DNA of 64,000 nt from an uncultured Rhodobacter sp. (GTDB lineage Bacteria > Pseudomonadota > Alphaproteobacteria > Rhodobacterales > Rhodobacteraceae), in the NCBI GenBank assembly GCA_945952585.1, contig CAMFII010000007.1, positions 1 to 64,000 on the forward strand. The letters are read 5' to 3'. This document shows positions 53,888 to 62,658 of this stretch, piece by piece. The position numbers and the translations under genes were made by a program. Every line of letters begins with the position of its first letter. Position 1 is the first letter of the stretch. The notes beneath the pieces were generated by a model that saw only the letters and a program-made list of their open reading frames with translations, made no database searches and was not told the origin of the DNA.

Positions 53888-53908
53888 AGATAAGCGAAGG
53901 ACATGCCA

Positions 53909-54517
53909 ATGGCTCTTGCCGACCGGATTCGGGCTGCGATCCTCGAGGGGCGCTTTGCCCCAGGCGCGATCCTTTCCCAGACCGAACTTGCCCGGGCCCA
54001 TGGTGTCAGCCGCATCCCCGTGCGTGATGCGCTGCAAAGCCTTGCCTCCGAGCGGCTCGTCGAAGTGATCCCCGGCAAGGGGGCAAGGGTCGTCCGATTG
54101 ACACGAGAGGATCTGGCCGAGATCCGGGATCTGCGACTTATGCTGGAATGCGATCTCTTGTTCCGCGCCATGGAGAAGGCGACCGCGGCGGATCATTTGG
54201 ACATCGACTACGCCCTGCGAAAGTCCTCGCTCGAGGCCGGACGGCCGGGTTGGCAGGCGGGCGACCGGGACTTCCACTTGGCGCTTTATCGGCCCGCCGG
54301 GCGGCCGCGGCACCTGTCGATCGTCGAAGAACTCCGGACCAGCTGCGCTCTCTACGCGAGCGGCTATGACAGCCTCGCCGCGCAGACCGACCGGTGGCTG
54401 GCCGAGCATGAGGAAATCGTCGCGGCCTATGTTGCCGGTCGGACCGATCAAGCCTGCGACATCCTCCGTCAGCACATTCTCGGCGCGCATGCCCATCTCG
54501 ACTCGCTGATGCGCTGA
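53909..54517 (+). CDS. GntR-family regulator with FCD domain
   Basis: A 202-residue regulator. The winged HTH (residues about 3-65) includes RIRAAILEGRFAPGAILSQTELARAHGVSRIPVRDAL in outline, followed by LASERLVEVIPGKGARV. The FCD ligand domain has EIRDLRLMLECDLL, the metal-site FHLALY and HEEIVAAY. An ATG at 53903 is in frame, but AAGGAC is too close to it; 53909 has seven-base spacing. The divergent OsmC-like gene is the likely target. Confidence 0.9.
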   Translation: MALADRIRAAILEGRFAPGAILSQTELARAHGVSRIPVRDALQSLASERLVEVIPGKGARVVRLTREDLAEIRDLRLMLECDLLFRAMEKATAADHLDIDYALRKSSLEAGRPGWQAGDRDFHLALYRPAGRPRHLSIVEELRTSCALYASGYDSLAAQTDRWLAEHEEIVAAYVAGRTDQACDILRQHILGAHAHLDSLMR

Positions 54518-54594
54518 CCGCTGCGCCTTGTCGGACGCCTGAAAGCGCGCCCACGCCTTCCTTGCCAAGGGCGCAGGCCTGGGTCGCGGCCGGT

Positions 54595-54888
54595 TCAGGT
54601 CCGAAATCCGTAACGGTCGGCCTCTTCGAAAGCGTCAATTACCCTTGTCCCGGCCTTGATCCGGGCGCCGTGGCGAACGCCGGCGGGAATGAAATAGCTG
54701 TCCCCTCGGCCATAGGATTTCGTCTCGTCGCCGATGGTGAATTCGATCTCGCCCTCGACCACCGTGCCCCATTGCGCCCCGTGCGCGTGAAGTGGCAGGT
54801 CCATGTCGCGATGAAAGGTGAAGAACACCACGAGGCCGGAGTCCGACTTGATGGCGGCTGTCTGGACGACATCATCGGGGAACGGCAC
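54595..54888 (-). CDS. Cupin-domain protein, start uncertain
   Basis: A 97-residue single cupin barrel. Metal-binding motif 1 is HAHGAQWGTVVEGEIEF and motif 2 is GDSYFIPAGVRHGA. Function unknown. The only usual start codon in frame is GTG at 54888, which lacks a ribosome site. The reading frame continues upstream with protein-like sequence (IPFPDFITRFPALD), but reaches the stop of the previous gene without an ATG, GTG or TTG. An AGGAGTG lies one base out of frame with it. A non-standard start or an indel near 54920-54935 is possible. Confidence 0.8.
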   Translation of the reverse strand: MPFPDDVVQTAAIKSDSGLVVFFTFHRDMDLPLHAHGAQWGTVVEGEIEFTIGDETKSYGRGDSYFIPAGVRHGARIKAGTRVIDAFEEADRYGFRT

Positions 54889-54948
54889 GTCCAGGGCGGG
54901 GAATCTGGTGATGAAATCGGGAAAGGGTATCGGGCACTCCTGTGCCGT

Positions 54949-55308
54949 TCAGCGCCGATCCGAAGGATGGTTCACCCCGTCGACCCAAGGCACCTCTCCC
55001 AGATCGCGGGGGGTGACGCCCTCAAGGATCGCGACGTTGACGCCGTATTCGTTGGGGTTCGAGCGGCGCTGATGGTGCGTGTAGATGCCGCAGGTCCGGC
55101 AGAACCAGTGCTTCGCGGTCCTGGTGCCCCATTGGTAGAGCGTCAGGTTGTCGGCGCCCCTGATAACCCGAAGGTCCTCCAGCCTCGCCGAGACCGCAAT
55201 CGCGCCTCGCCTGCTGCAAAAGGAGCAGTCGCAGCGGCGCGCGGTGGCGAAACCGTCCTTCAGCGAGACCTCGATCTCGACCGCTCCGCAGTGGCAGGAG
55301 CCAATCAT
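54949..55308 (-). CDS. GFA/CENP-V-family zinc protein
   Basis: A 119-residue GFA-fold protein, shorter than that at 34918. Zinc ligands are CHCG near residue 5, CDCSFCSRRG near residue 26 and FCRTCGIYTHH near residue 70. The last 30 residues contain NPNEYGVNVA and LGEVPWVDGVNHP, typical of the family. The reaction is unassigned. Its ATG overlaps the rhomboid stop by four bases, so translation is coupled. The cupin follows on the same strand. Confidence 0.87.
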   Translation of the reverse strand: MIGSCHCGAVEIEVSLKDGFATARRCDCSFCSRRGAIAVSARLEDLRVIRGADNLTLYQWGTRTAKHWFCRTCGIYTHHQRRSNPNEYGVNVAILEGVTPRDLGEVPWVDGVNHPSDRR

Positions 55309-56045
55309 CTCCGCCTCCTGACGATCGGGATGCGGCTGTTGGAATAGGCCATCGCGGGGTGGGGCGGCGCGCCCAGGGTCTTGTCCCAGAACGTCCGGCC
55401 GCCGAGGCGCAACCAGAGCGGCAGGGTCAGGAGGACGCCCGCGACAAAGCCACCGGCATGGGCCCAGTGGGCAACGCCGCCCTCGGCGGGCGAGGTGATG
55501 ACGCCGCTACCGATCTGGATCAGGAACCACAGGCCCAGCATCAGCCAGGCGCGCACTGGGAAGACCTTGAAGAACAGGACGAAGAAGACGAACACGTCCA
55601 CCCGCGCCTTCGGGAAGAGCAGCAGATAGCCTCCCATCACCCCGGCGATCGCGCCCGAGGCGCCGACCATCGGGATGCGCGAATAGGGGTCCGCGACGAT
55701 CTGAAGCGCGGCCGCGGCAAGGCCGCTGGCAAGGTAGAAGGCGAGAAAGCCGACATGGCCCATTTCGTCTTCCATGTTGTCGCCGAAGATGTGCAAAAAC
55801 AGCATGTTGCCGATCAGGTGCATCCAGCCGCCATGCAGGAACATCGAGGTCAGGATCCCGTGCAGGTCGTGCCCCTCCATCACGTAGAGCGGCACGAGCC
55901 CCCAATGGTCGAAGAAGACGGCGGCGGCATAGTCCGAGGTCAGGCTCGGCCAATAGAGCAGGAAGACCGCGATGTTCAGCGCGATCAGGGCGTAGGTCAC
56001 ATAAGGCGTGCGACCCGAAGGGTTGTGATCGCGGATCGGGAACAT
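55305..56045 (-). CDS. Rhomboid-family intramembrane serine protease
   Basis: A 246-residue integral membrane protease with six or seven helices. It starts MFPIRDHNPSGRTPYVTY, has HGGWMHLIGNMLFLHIFGDN (family histidine/asparagine region), the catalytic serine in VGASGAIAGVMGGY near residue 138 and the catalytic histidine in VAHWAHAGGFVAG near residue 194. The C-terminal tail is basic and cytoplasmic. It cuts membrane proteins within the bilayer. The start 56045 was chosen at the beginning of homology. Downstream coupling to the GFA gene is evident. Confidence 0.94.
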   Translation of the reverse strand: MFPIRDHNPSGRTPYVTYALIALNIAVFLLYWPSLTSDYAAAVFFDHWGLVPLYVMEGHDLHGILTSMFLHGGWMHLIGNMLFLHIFGDNMEDEMGHVGFLAFYLASGLAAAALQIVADPYSRIPMVGASGAIAGVMGGYLLLFPKARVDVFVFFVLFFKVFPVRAWLMLGLWFLIQIGSGVITSPAEGGVAHWAHAGGFVAGVLLTLPLWLRLGGRTFWDKTLGAPPHPAMAYSNSRIPIVRRRR

Positions 56046-56076
56046 GGCACGAGCGTTCCCGATCCGGGCAGGGGCG

Positions 56077-59000
56077 TCAAGCCTCGGCGGCCTCGGACAG
56101 AAGGCGCGCGTTGCCGCCCGCAGCCGTCGTGTCGATGCAGACCTGCCGTTCGAGCCGGGCATGGCAGAGGTCGGGCAGACCGCCGATCAGCGGCAGGATC
56201 GGGCCGGGGCGGCTCGCGAGCGCCTGCGCGTAGGGCCGTGCCTGATCGGGGCTGCCCCAGTGAATCGCGCCGGAGAAGCCAGCGAGCGTCGCCAGCGCCT
56301 CGGGCGGCAGGCCGGGTGCGGGGGTTGCGCGCCCGCCAAGCGCGCGGATCGCCTGCGCCTGCCGCTCGGCCGCTGCCCGGCCCGGGCCGAGGCACAGGAC
56401 CGGCGCGCGGGCCGAAAGCGCGAGGCGGTTCGACTCTCCGGTCGGGCCGGGAAGCTCCAGCGTCTCGTCCGCGCGGACCTCCCGTGCAGCGGCGTTAATG
56501 GCGGCCTGGGCCGCGTTGGCTGCGGTGGAAGCCCCGTCCTCCTTCGCCGCGTCCGCTGCGGTCCGGGTGAACCGGGGCAGGTAGTTCGGTCCGCCCGCCT
56601 TCGGGCCGGTGCCCGACAGGCCTTCCCCGCCGAAGGGCTGGCTGCCGACCACCGCGCCGATCTGGTTGCGGTTGACGTAGAGGTTGCCGGCATGGACATC
56701 CTCGACGATCTTCTGCACCCGGTCGTCGATGCGGGTGTGCAACCCGAAGGTCAGCCCGTAGCCGGTGGCATTCACCGCCGCGACCACCTTGTCGAGGTCG
56801 GCGGCGCGGAAGGTGGCGATGTGCAGGACAGGGCCGAAGATTTCGCGCGGCATATCCTCGATGCCCTTCACGCGCAGCACGGTCGGGGGAATGAAGGTGC
56901 CCTTGCGCGGCGCGTGCAGTTCCTTCAGCACCCGGCGCTCGGCGCGGGCGGCTTCGATGTAAGCGCGGATGCCGGATTGCGCCTCGGCGTCGATGACCGG
57001 GCCGATATCGGTGGACAGGTGCCAGGGATCGCCGATGGTCAGCTCGTCCATCGCGCCAAAGAGCATCTCCTGCACCGTTTCGGCGATGTCCTCCTGCAGA
57101 TAGAGGCAGCGCAGCGCCGAACAGCGCTGGCCCGCCGACTGGAAGGCCGAGGCCAGCACGTCGCGCACCGCCTGTTCGGGCAAAGCGGTCGAGTCGACGA
57201 TCATCGCGTTGAGACCCCCGGTCTCGGCGATCAGTGGCGCGGTCGGGTCGAGGTGGTCGGCCATGCTCCGCCGGATGATCTGCGCGGTCTCGGTCGAGCC
57301 GGTGAAAGCGACGCCCGCCACGCGCGGATCACGGGTCAGCGCCGCGCCGACCGATCCGTCGCCGGGCAGGAGTTGCAGCGCCGTCTTCGGCACGCCCGCT
57401 TCGTGCAGCAGCGACACCGCGAAAGCGGCGATCAGCGGGGTCTGTTCAGCAGGCTTCGCCAGCACCGCATTGCCGGCGGCAAGGGCGGCGGCGATCTGGC
57501 CGGTGAAGATGGCGAGCGGGAAGTTCCACGGGCTGATGCAGGCGAAGATGCCGCGCGCAGGCGCGCTCAGGCCCTTGGACTGCGCCGCGTAGTAATGCAG
57601 GAAGTCGACCGCTTCGCGCAGTTCCGAGACCGCATCGGGCAGGGTCTTCCCGGCCTCGCGCGCCAGAAGCGCGAAGATCGGGCCGAGGTTCTGCTCGTAC
57701 AGCCTTGCGGCTTGGGTCAGGACGGCGGCGCGTTCCGCCGGGGCAGCGGCCCAGGGCTCGGCGAGCGAGAGCGCTTCGCCGACATCCGATGGCAACGCGG
57801 GCAGGACGTGACCGGCGACCGCACCCGTTGCGGGGTTGTGGACCACCTCCCGCTTTCCGCCCGACGCGGGACCGGCCAGCATCGGTCGCGCTTCGAAGGG
57901 ATGGTCCAGATGCGCCGCCCGCGCGGCCTCGATCGCGGCGAGGTCGGTGAGGTCGGTCAGGTCATGTCCGGTCGAGTTCGGGCGGGGCGCGAACAGCTGC
58001 GGCCCCGGGGGGATCGCCGGGTTCACGACCGGATCCATCGCCTCCATCGCCGTCAACGGGCAGGCGGCAACGACCTCGGGCGAGACCTCGGCATCGACGA
58101 TCTGGTGCACGAACGACGAGTTGGCGCCGTTTTCCAGCAACCGCCGCACGAGGTATGCGAGCAGGTCGCGATGCGCGCCGACCGGCGCGTAGATCCGGCA
58201 GCGGGTTCCGTTGTCGGTCAGGACAAGGTCATGCAGCCGCTCGCCCATGCCGTGCAGGCGCTGGAACTCGAAGGCGGTCTTGTCGGTCGCCATGTCGAGG
58301 ATCGCGGCGACGGTATGAGCGTTGTGGGTGGCGAATTGCGGGTAGATGCGGTCGGTCATCCCGAGCAGCTTGCGCGCATTGGCGATGTAGCTGACATCGG
58401 TCGCCTGCTTGCGGGTGAAGACCGGGAAGGAGGCAAGGCCCAGCACCTGCGCGCGCTTCACCTCGGCGTCCCAGTAGGCGCCCTTCACCAGCCGGACCAT
58501 GATCTTGCGGTCAAGCCGGGCGGCGAGCGCATGAAGCCAGTCGAGCACGGCCCCGGCGCGGCGGCCGTAGGCCTGCACCACCACGCCGAAGCCGGACCAG
58601 CCGGCCAGGCTGGGATCGGAAAGGACCGCCTCGATCACCTCGAGCGACAGGGCAAGCCGATCGGCTTCTTCCGCGTCGATGTTGAAGCCGAGACGGGATT
58701 CCTTGGCGAGGCGGGCAAGCGACAGGACGCGCGGCACCAGTTCCGCCAGCACCCGGTCGCGCTTGGCAATCTCGTAGCGCGGATGAAGCGCCGAGAGTTT
58801 GACCGAGATACCGGGATTGGCGCGGATGTCGTCGCCCTTGGCCGCCTTGCCGATGGCGCGGATCGCGGCGGCATAGGCGGCCTCGTAGCGCTTGGCATCG
58901 GCGGCGGTGCGGGCGGCCTCGCCCAGCATGTCATAGCTGTAGGTGTAGCCCTTCGCCTCCAGCTCCTCTGCGCGGGTCATGGCAGACTGGATCGTCTCGC

Positions 59001-59526
59001 CCAGGACGAACTGGCGCCCCATCTCCTTCATCGCGCGGGCGACGGCAGTGCGGATCACCGGCTCGCCCAAGCGGCGCACGGCGGCGCGCAGATGACCGAC
59101 GACGCCCGGCTCCCGGTCGTCGAGCACCCGGCCGGTCAGCATCAGCGCCCAGGTCGAGGCGTTGACGAGCGAGGACGAGGACTGGCCCAGATGCCGGCCC
59201 CAGTCGGACGGGGCGATCTTGTCCTCGATCAGCGCGTCCATCGTTTGCGCATCCGGCACCCGCAGCAGCGCTTCGGCCAGGCACATGAGCGCGATGCCCT
59301 CATCGGTGGAAAGGCCGTATTCCGCAAGGAACACTTCCATCAGCCCCGGCTTGGTCGAGGCGCGGATGCGGCTGACGAGATCGGCCCCGGCTGTGGTGAT
59401 GCGTGCACGGGCGGCGGTGTCGAGCGCGGCCTCGTCGATCAGGCGCCGGATAAGCGGCGCCTCCTCGGCCAGCGAGGCGGCGGTGATGGTGGTCCACGGG
59501 TCTGTCATGGTTGCGCGGGCGGGCAT
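56077..59526 (-). CDS. putA: Bifunctional proline dehydrogenase/P5C dehydrogenase
   Basis: A 1149-residue flavoprotein that oxidises proline to glutamate in two steps. The proline dehydrogenase barrel spans about residues 130-440 (VKLSALHPRYEI, MVRLVKGAYWDAEVKRAQ) and the aldehyde dehydrogenase domain about 520-980, with ISPWNFPLAIFTGQ, GFTGSTETAQ and the catalytic cysteine in SAGQRCSALRCL near residue 799. A C-terminal ALDH-like domain follows. The N-terminal ribbon-helix-helix DNA-binding domain of E. coli PutA is absent, so regulation must come from the divergent Lrp gene. AGGAG precedes the ATG at 59526. Confidence 0.96.
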   Translation of the reverse strand: MPARATMTDPWTTITAASLAEEAPLIRRLIDEAALDTAARARITTAGADLVSRIRASTKPGLMEVFLAEYGLSTDEGIALMCLAEALLRVPDAQTMDALIEDKIAPSDWGRHLGQSSSSLVNASTWALMLTGRVLDDREPGVVGHLRAAVRRLGEPVIRTAVARAMKEMGRQFVLGETIQSAMTRAEELEAKGYTYSYDMLGEAARTAADAKRYEAAYAAAIRAIGKAAKGDDIRANPGISVKLSALHPRYEIAKRDRVLAELVPRVLSLARLAKESRLGFNIDAEEADRLALSLEVIEAVLSDPSLAGWSGFGVVVQAYGRRAGAVLDWLHALAARLDRKIMVRLVKGAYWDAEVKRAQVLGLASFPVFTRKQATDVSYIANARKLLGMTDRIYPQFATHNAHTVAAILDMATDKTAFEFQRLHGMGERLHDLVLTDNGTRCRIYAPVGAHRDLLAYLVRRLLENGANSSFVHQIVDAEVSPEVVAACPLTAMEAMDPVVNPAIPPGPQLFAPRPNSTGHDLTDLTDLAAIEAARAAHLDHPFEARPMLAGPASGGKREVVHNPATGAVAGHVLPALPSDVGEALSLAEPWAAAPAERAAVLTQAARLYEQNLGPIFALLAREAGKTLPDAVSELREAVDFLHYYAAQSKGLSAPARGIFACISPWNFPLAIFTGQIAAALAAGNAVLAKPAEQTPLIAAFAVSLLHEAGVPKTALQLLPGDGSVGAALTRDPRVAGVAFTGSTETAQIIRRSMADHLDPTAPLIAETGGLNAMIVDSTALPEQAVRDVLASAFQSAGQRCSALRCLYLQEDIAETVQEMLFGAMDELTIGDPWHLSTDIGPVIDAEAQSGIRAYIEAARAERRVLKELHAPRKGTFIPPTVLRVKGIEDMPREIFGPVLHIATFRAADLDKVVAAVNATGYGLTFGLHTRIDDRVQKIVEDVHAGNLYVNRNQIGAVVGSQPFGGEGLSGTGPKAGGPNYLPRFTRTAADAAKEDGASTAANAAQAAINAAAREVRADETLELPGPTGESNRLALSARAPVLCLGPGRAAAERQAQAIRALGGRATPAPGLPPEALATLAGFSGAIHWGSPDQARPYAQALASRPGPILPLIGGLPDLCHARLERQVCIDTTAAGGNARLLSEAAEA

Positions 59527-59630
59527 TGCGGGCTCCTGTCCTTTGCGGCAGGATACACGGGATCACGCGGGCGATTTTCCTGATATTGTCGTAAATGCGG
59601 GCGATCAGACTGTTCTTGGGTGACAGAGCG

Positions 59631-60089
59631 ATGCCTTCTGCCTTCGATCTGGATGATTTCGATCGAGCCATCTTGCGGGTGCTTGAAACCGACGGCCGGA
59701 TTCCGGCGGTGGAACTGGCGCGGCGGGTCGGCCTGTCCAAATCGCCGGTGCAGGCGCGGCTGAAACGGCTTGAAGCGCAGGGGGTCATCACCGGCTATCG
59801 CGCGGTTCTGGACCATGTCCGCATGGGCGAGGCACATGTCGCCTTTGTCGAAGTCAAACTGTCGGACACCCGCGAGGCCGCGCTTCAGGCCTTCAACCGG
59901 GCGGTCCTTGCGGTGCCCGAGATCGAGGAATGTCACATGATCGCCAGCCGCTTCGATTACCTGTTGAAGGTGCGAACGACCGATATCCAGGCCTATCGCC
60001 GGGTTCTGGCCGAACGCATCTCGGCCCTGCCGCATGTGGCTTCGACCTCGACCTATGTGGCGATGGAGGCGGTCAAGGAAACCGCCTGA
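59631..60089 (+). CDS. Lrp/AsnC-family regulator, probable putA activator
   Basis: A 152-residue regulator. The HTH (residues about 5-60) reads FDRAILRVLETDGRIPAVELARRVGLSKSPVQARLKRLE in outline, followed by the RAM ligand domain with VAFVEVKL, VPEIEECHMIASRFDYLLKV and the TSTYVAME end. Its divergence from putA matches the PutR arrangement of alphaproteobacteria, where the regulator activates putA in response to proline. The intergenic A/T-rich stretch at about 59571-59595 (TTTTCCTGATATTGTCGTAAA region) could be the binding site, but no clean palindrome is present. Confidence 0.92.
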   Translation: MPSAFDLDDFDRAILRVLETDGRIPAVELARRVGLSKSPVQARLKRLEAQGVITGYRAVLDHVRMGEAHVAFVEVKLSDTREAALQAFNRAVLAVPEIEECHMIASRFDYLLKVRTTDIQAYRRVLAERISALPHVASTSTYVAMEAVKETA

Positions 60090-60241
60090 GGCGGGACGCC
60101 CCGCCATGAAAAGGGGCGCGCGCCGTGAAATCGCCGCTGCCTTCGCAATCTGGATAGCGCGAGGACGCGAAGCTTCGCATGGAAAGGACGTCGGCGCCCG
60201 CGCCCGGGGCGACAGGACCCGCTTCCAAGAGGAGTATTCGC

Positions 60242-60694
60242 ATGATGAGATCCGCCATTTCGCTTCTCTCCGCCCTCGCGGTCATTGCTCTCGCCACAGC
60301 CGCGCAGGCCAAGACCGTCTCGCAGCGCGAATACGAGCGCGGCTACAAGGACTGTTCGCAGGGCCGCTACGACCAGAACCAGCATGGCGCGTCCTACAAG
60401 AAGGGCTGCCGGGCCGCGGAAGACGGTCAGCCGATGTCGCCGCCTGCAGCAAGCCAACCTGCCCCGTCGAATACGGGCAAGGCGAAGATTTCGGACCTGA
60501 AGGGGATGGAGTCGATCAAGGCGTTCGACGTGATGACCTCGCGCGGGTTCACCAATGTCGACACCCTGACCTCGGGCGATACGATCTATGGGATCTACTA
60601 CAACGCCAAGACGAAGCAATGCGTCCAGGTGACCAACGCCAACGATATCGTCGTCAGCGCCGACGATATCGGTACGCATCCGAACTGCCATTGA
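60242..60694 (+). CDS. Small secreted protein of unknown function
   Basis: A 150-residue exported protein. The signal peptide (SLLSALAVIALATAAQA) is cleaved near residue 23. A charged cysteine-containing region (YERGYKDCSQGRYDQNQHG) is followed by a Pro/Ser/Gln linker and a C-terminal domain with LKGMESIKAFDVMTSRGFTN and IYYNAKTKQCVQVTNAND, which resembles PepSY-like small beta domains. Function unknown. GAGGAG precedes the ATG at 60242 by seven bases. A near-perfect hairpin follows the stop. Confidence 0.8.
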   Translation: MMRSAISLLSALAVIALATAAQAKTVSQREYERGYKDCSQGRYDQNQHGASYKKGCRAAEDGQPMSPPAASQPAPSNTGKAKISDLKGMESIKAFDVMTSRGFTNVDTLTSGDTIYGIYYNAKTKQCVQVTNANDIVVSADDIGTHPNCH

Positions 60695-60742
60695 TACCAA
60701 CCGGCCGCGCGAGGCGGGGCCTCGCGCGAAGGTCTTTGCCTC

Positions 60743-60850
60743 ACCTCCGCGCCTGCAGGCGCAGAGGTTCAGGGGCCGGGGCTGTCTGCCCCCGCCGCGG
60801 CCCGGGGGCCGCGCCCCCGAGGATACTTTCCGAACGGAAGATCTGAAGCG
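60743..60850. repeat. Hairpins plus Rhodobacterales extragenic element
   Basis: ACCTC-c-GCGCC-TGCA-GGCGC-a-GAGGT (60743-60768) is a long hairpin after the secreted-protein gene. A second hairpin CGCGGCCC/GGGCCGCG is at 60796-60813, followed by CCCCCGAGGATACTTTCCG and GGAAGATCTGAAG. The last part resembles the sequence after uvrD at 11830-11858. The element separates two convergent genes. Confidence 0.6.
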
Positions 60851-60875
60851 GGGGAGATCAAGACGCGATGGCCGT

Positions 60876-61226
60876 CTATTTCAGCACGCCGTCGCCGTCC
60901 TGGTCCGCTGTCTTGAAGTCGGTGCGAAACTGCTCGGTCAGTTCTTCCACCGTGATGACGCCATCGCCATTAGCGTCGATCGTAGTGAACTGCGCCTCAG
61001 TCAGGACGACTAGAGCCTCGGTCTTGTCGATCTTGCCGTCGCCGTTGGTATCGAAAGCCGGAAAGACGGCGACAGCGAAGGCGTCCATTTCGTCAACGGT
61101 GATGATTTCGTCGCCATTGCGGTCGAGCAGGTTGCCGACCTCACCCGGAACCGATGCCTCTTCGGCGACGGCCGGCAGAGCAAGGAATGCCGCGACAATC
61201 GCGGCGGGAAGGATGCGAAGGGTCAT
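60876..61226 (-). CDS. Secreted EF-hand calcium-binding protein
   Basis: A 116-residue exported protein. After a signal peptide (PAAIVAAFLALPAVAEE) there are EF-hand loops DRNGDEIITVDE, DTNGDGKIDKTE and DANGDGVITVEE, and a fourth loop start DQDGDGVLK cut by the C-terminus. The first three loops keep the Asp/Asn/Asp and Glu ligand positions. It probably buffers or senses calcium in the periplasm. AAGGA lies seven bases before the ATG at 61226. A glycine-zipper gene lies 17 bases upstream on the same strand, suggesting an operon. Confidence 0.9.
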   Translation of the reverse strand: MTLRILPAAIVAAFLALPAVAEEASVPGEVGNLLDRNGDEIITVDEMDAFAVAVFPAFDTNGDGKIDKTEALVVLTEAQFTTIDANGDGVITVEELTEQFRTDFKTADQDGDGVLK

Positions 61227-61243
61227 GTCGAAATCCTTTCCGG

Positions 61244-61507
61244 TCATTGCTGCTTCTTGCAGCCAAGCTTGTGGCCAAGGAAGCCGCCGCCAGTGCCGCC
61301 CGCGATTTCCATCAGCGACTTGCCGACACCGCCACCGAAAAGACCGCCCACCGCTGCGCCAAGAATGATACCGGTCGCGGTCCCCGCGATGCAGCCGATC
61401 TCGTGTTCCCGCTTCTGTTTCTCGGTCTCCTGCGTCGTTGTGGTCTGGGCCATCGCTGCGGTCGTCGTGAACGCGATGGCCAGCAGAAGTGTCATTGGCT
61501 TCTTCAT
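61244..61507 (-). CDS. Small glycine-zipper protein with signal peptide
   Basis: An 87-residue protein. The signal peptide is LLLAIAFTTTAAMAQ, followed by a charged segment (ETEKQKREHEIG) and a glycine-zipper stretch GIILGAAVGGLFGGGVGKS with GGTGGGFLGHKLG. Two cysteines (IGCIAG and LGCKKQQ) flank the zipper. Such proteins insert into or span membranes. No lipobox is present. It is upstream of the EF-hand gene in a probable two-gene operon. Confidence 0.8.
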   Translation of the reverse strand: MKKPMTLLLAIAFTTTAAMAQTTTTQETEKQKREHEIGCIAGTATGIILGAAVGGLFGGGVGKSLMEIAGGTGGGFLGHKLGCKKQQ

Positions 61508-61728
61508 GCCTGATCCTCTTGCCTGAAATAATGTTTTCCCTTTGCCGAGCCGCACATCTTGTAGGCGCGGTCGCCGTGGCCACGATAAGCAGTTTGGACA
61601 GCGCTGTCACGGGGCACGGGGAACAATCTTGGCGCGCAAAGTTCCACCCTCTGGTTGACGTCCTGCGGTCAACATGTCGAAACTGGGGAAGGCAAGCGCC
61701 GGGCAAACAGACAGCGGGGAAGCGTGTC

Positions 61729-62634
61729 GTGGCGGAACAACCCAATCGGCTGACGTCGGTTCTTGCCGCGTTGGTCATGGCGCTGGCGACGGCGGCCGGC
61801 CTGTATTTTGTCGCCCAGGCGCAGAGACCCGCTGCCGTCCAGACGGATCTGCGCTATGCGCCGCAATCCGAGAAGAACCGGCTTGATCTTTACCTGCCAC
61901 CCGGCGATGGCCCGTTTCCCTATGTGATCGACATCCACGGCGGCGGCTTTGCCGGGGGGGACAAGGCAGATGCCGCTATTCCCGAGCCGCTGCTCGACCT
62001 TGGAATTGCCGTTGTCCGTGTAAATTACCGTCCGGCAACCGAGGCGCAATGGCCGGGACCGCGGGATGACATCGTTGCGGCCGTAAGGTTCCTGCAGGCG
62101 GCGGGACCGCAGTTCGCACTTGATCCGGCGCGGTACGCGCTTTGGGGGCGGTCCACGGGTGGCTTTCTGGCCGTGACCGCCGGTCTGGAACTGACGCGCG
62201 GCGGGAAGCCGCCACGGGCCATCGTCGATTTTGCCGGGCCCGTGGCCTTCGGGCAGCTGGATGCCGACATGGCCGCGCTCGACCGTGTGCCGGAACGCGG
62301 CCCCGCCGACGCGGCCGACAGTCCCGAAAGCCAGCTGCTGGGCTTTCCGATCGCCGGCAATCGCGCGAGGGCGGACGAGGTCGGGCCGCTCGGCGTCCTG
62401 TCCGGCTGGCCGGCGGGGCAGAAGCTGCCGCCGCTGATGATCCGGCATGGCGATGGCGACATGGAGGTCTCTCAGCTGCAGTCTGGCCGCCTGCGCGATG
62501 CCTGGGCCGCGGCGGATCCGTCGGCGGTCGTCGATTTCGTCGTGGTTCCGGGCGAGGAGCACGCCTCGAAGGGCTTTGCGACCGACGAGGCCCTGGGTGA
62601 GCTTGCCGTCTTTCTTGCGGAGCGCCTGCAGTAG
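61729..62634 (+). CDS. Alpha/beta hydrolase (BD-FAE/esterase-lipase type)
   Basis: A 301-residue hydrolase with an N-terminal membrane anchor or signal (VLAALVMALATAAGLYFVA). The oxyanion hole is DIHGGGFAGGDK, the nucleophile elbow is LWGRSTGGFLAV (GxSxG), and the acid and histidine appear in RHGDGDMEV and GEEHASKGF. The fold is that of BD-FAE/carboxylesterase enzymes that remove acyl or feruloyl groups. GTG 61729 was chosen because GGGGA lies eight bases upstream; earlier frame overlaps the divergent gene's leader. Confidence 0.85.
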   Translation: MAEQPNRLTSVLAALVMALATAAGLYFVAQAQRPAAVQTDLRYAPQSEKNRLDLYLPPGDGPFPYVIDIHGGGFAGGDKADAAIPEPLLDLGIAVVRVNYRPATEAQWPGPRDDIVAAVRFLQAAGPQFALDPARYALWGRSTGGFLAVTAGLELTRGGKPPRAIVDFAGPVAFGQLDADMAALDRVPERGPADAADSPESQLLGFPIAGNRARADEVGPLGVLSGWPAGQKLPPLMIRHGDGDMEVSQLQSGRLRDAWAAADPSAVVDFVVVPGEEHASKGFATDEALGELAVFLAERLQ

Positions 62635-62658
62635 CCTCTCGCGGCCACCGCCGGCCGT

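Noticed and set aside
56044-59583. Very long plus-strand open frame (about 1180 codons) opposite putA
   Set aside because: It is antisense to a clear PutA gene in high-GC DNA, is Arg/Gly/Asp-rich with no family motif and has no ribosome site. It is a coding shadow, like the long frames opposite pyc (2664-4922), ftsI-murE (17497-20937) and murD (29820-31454).
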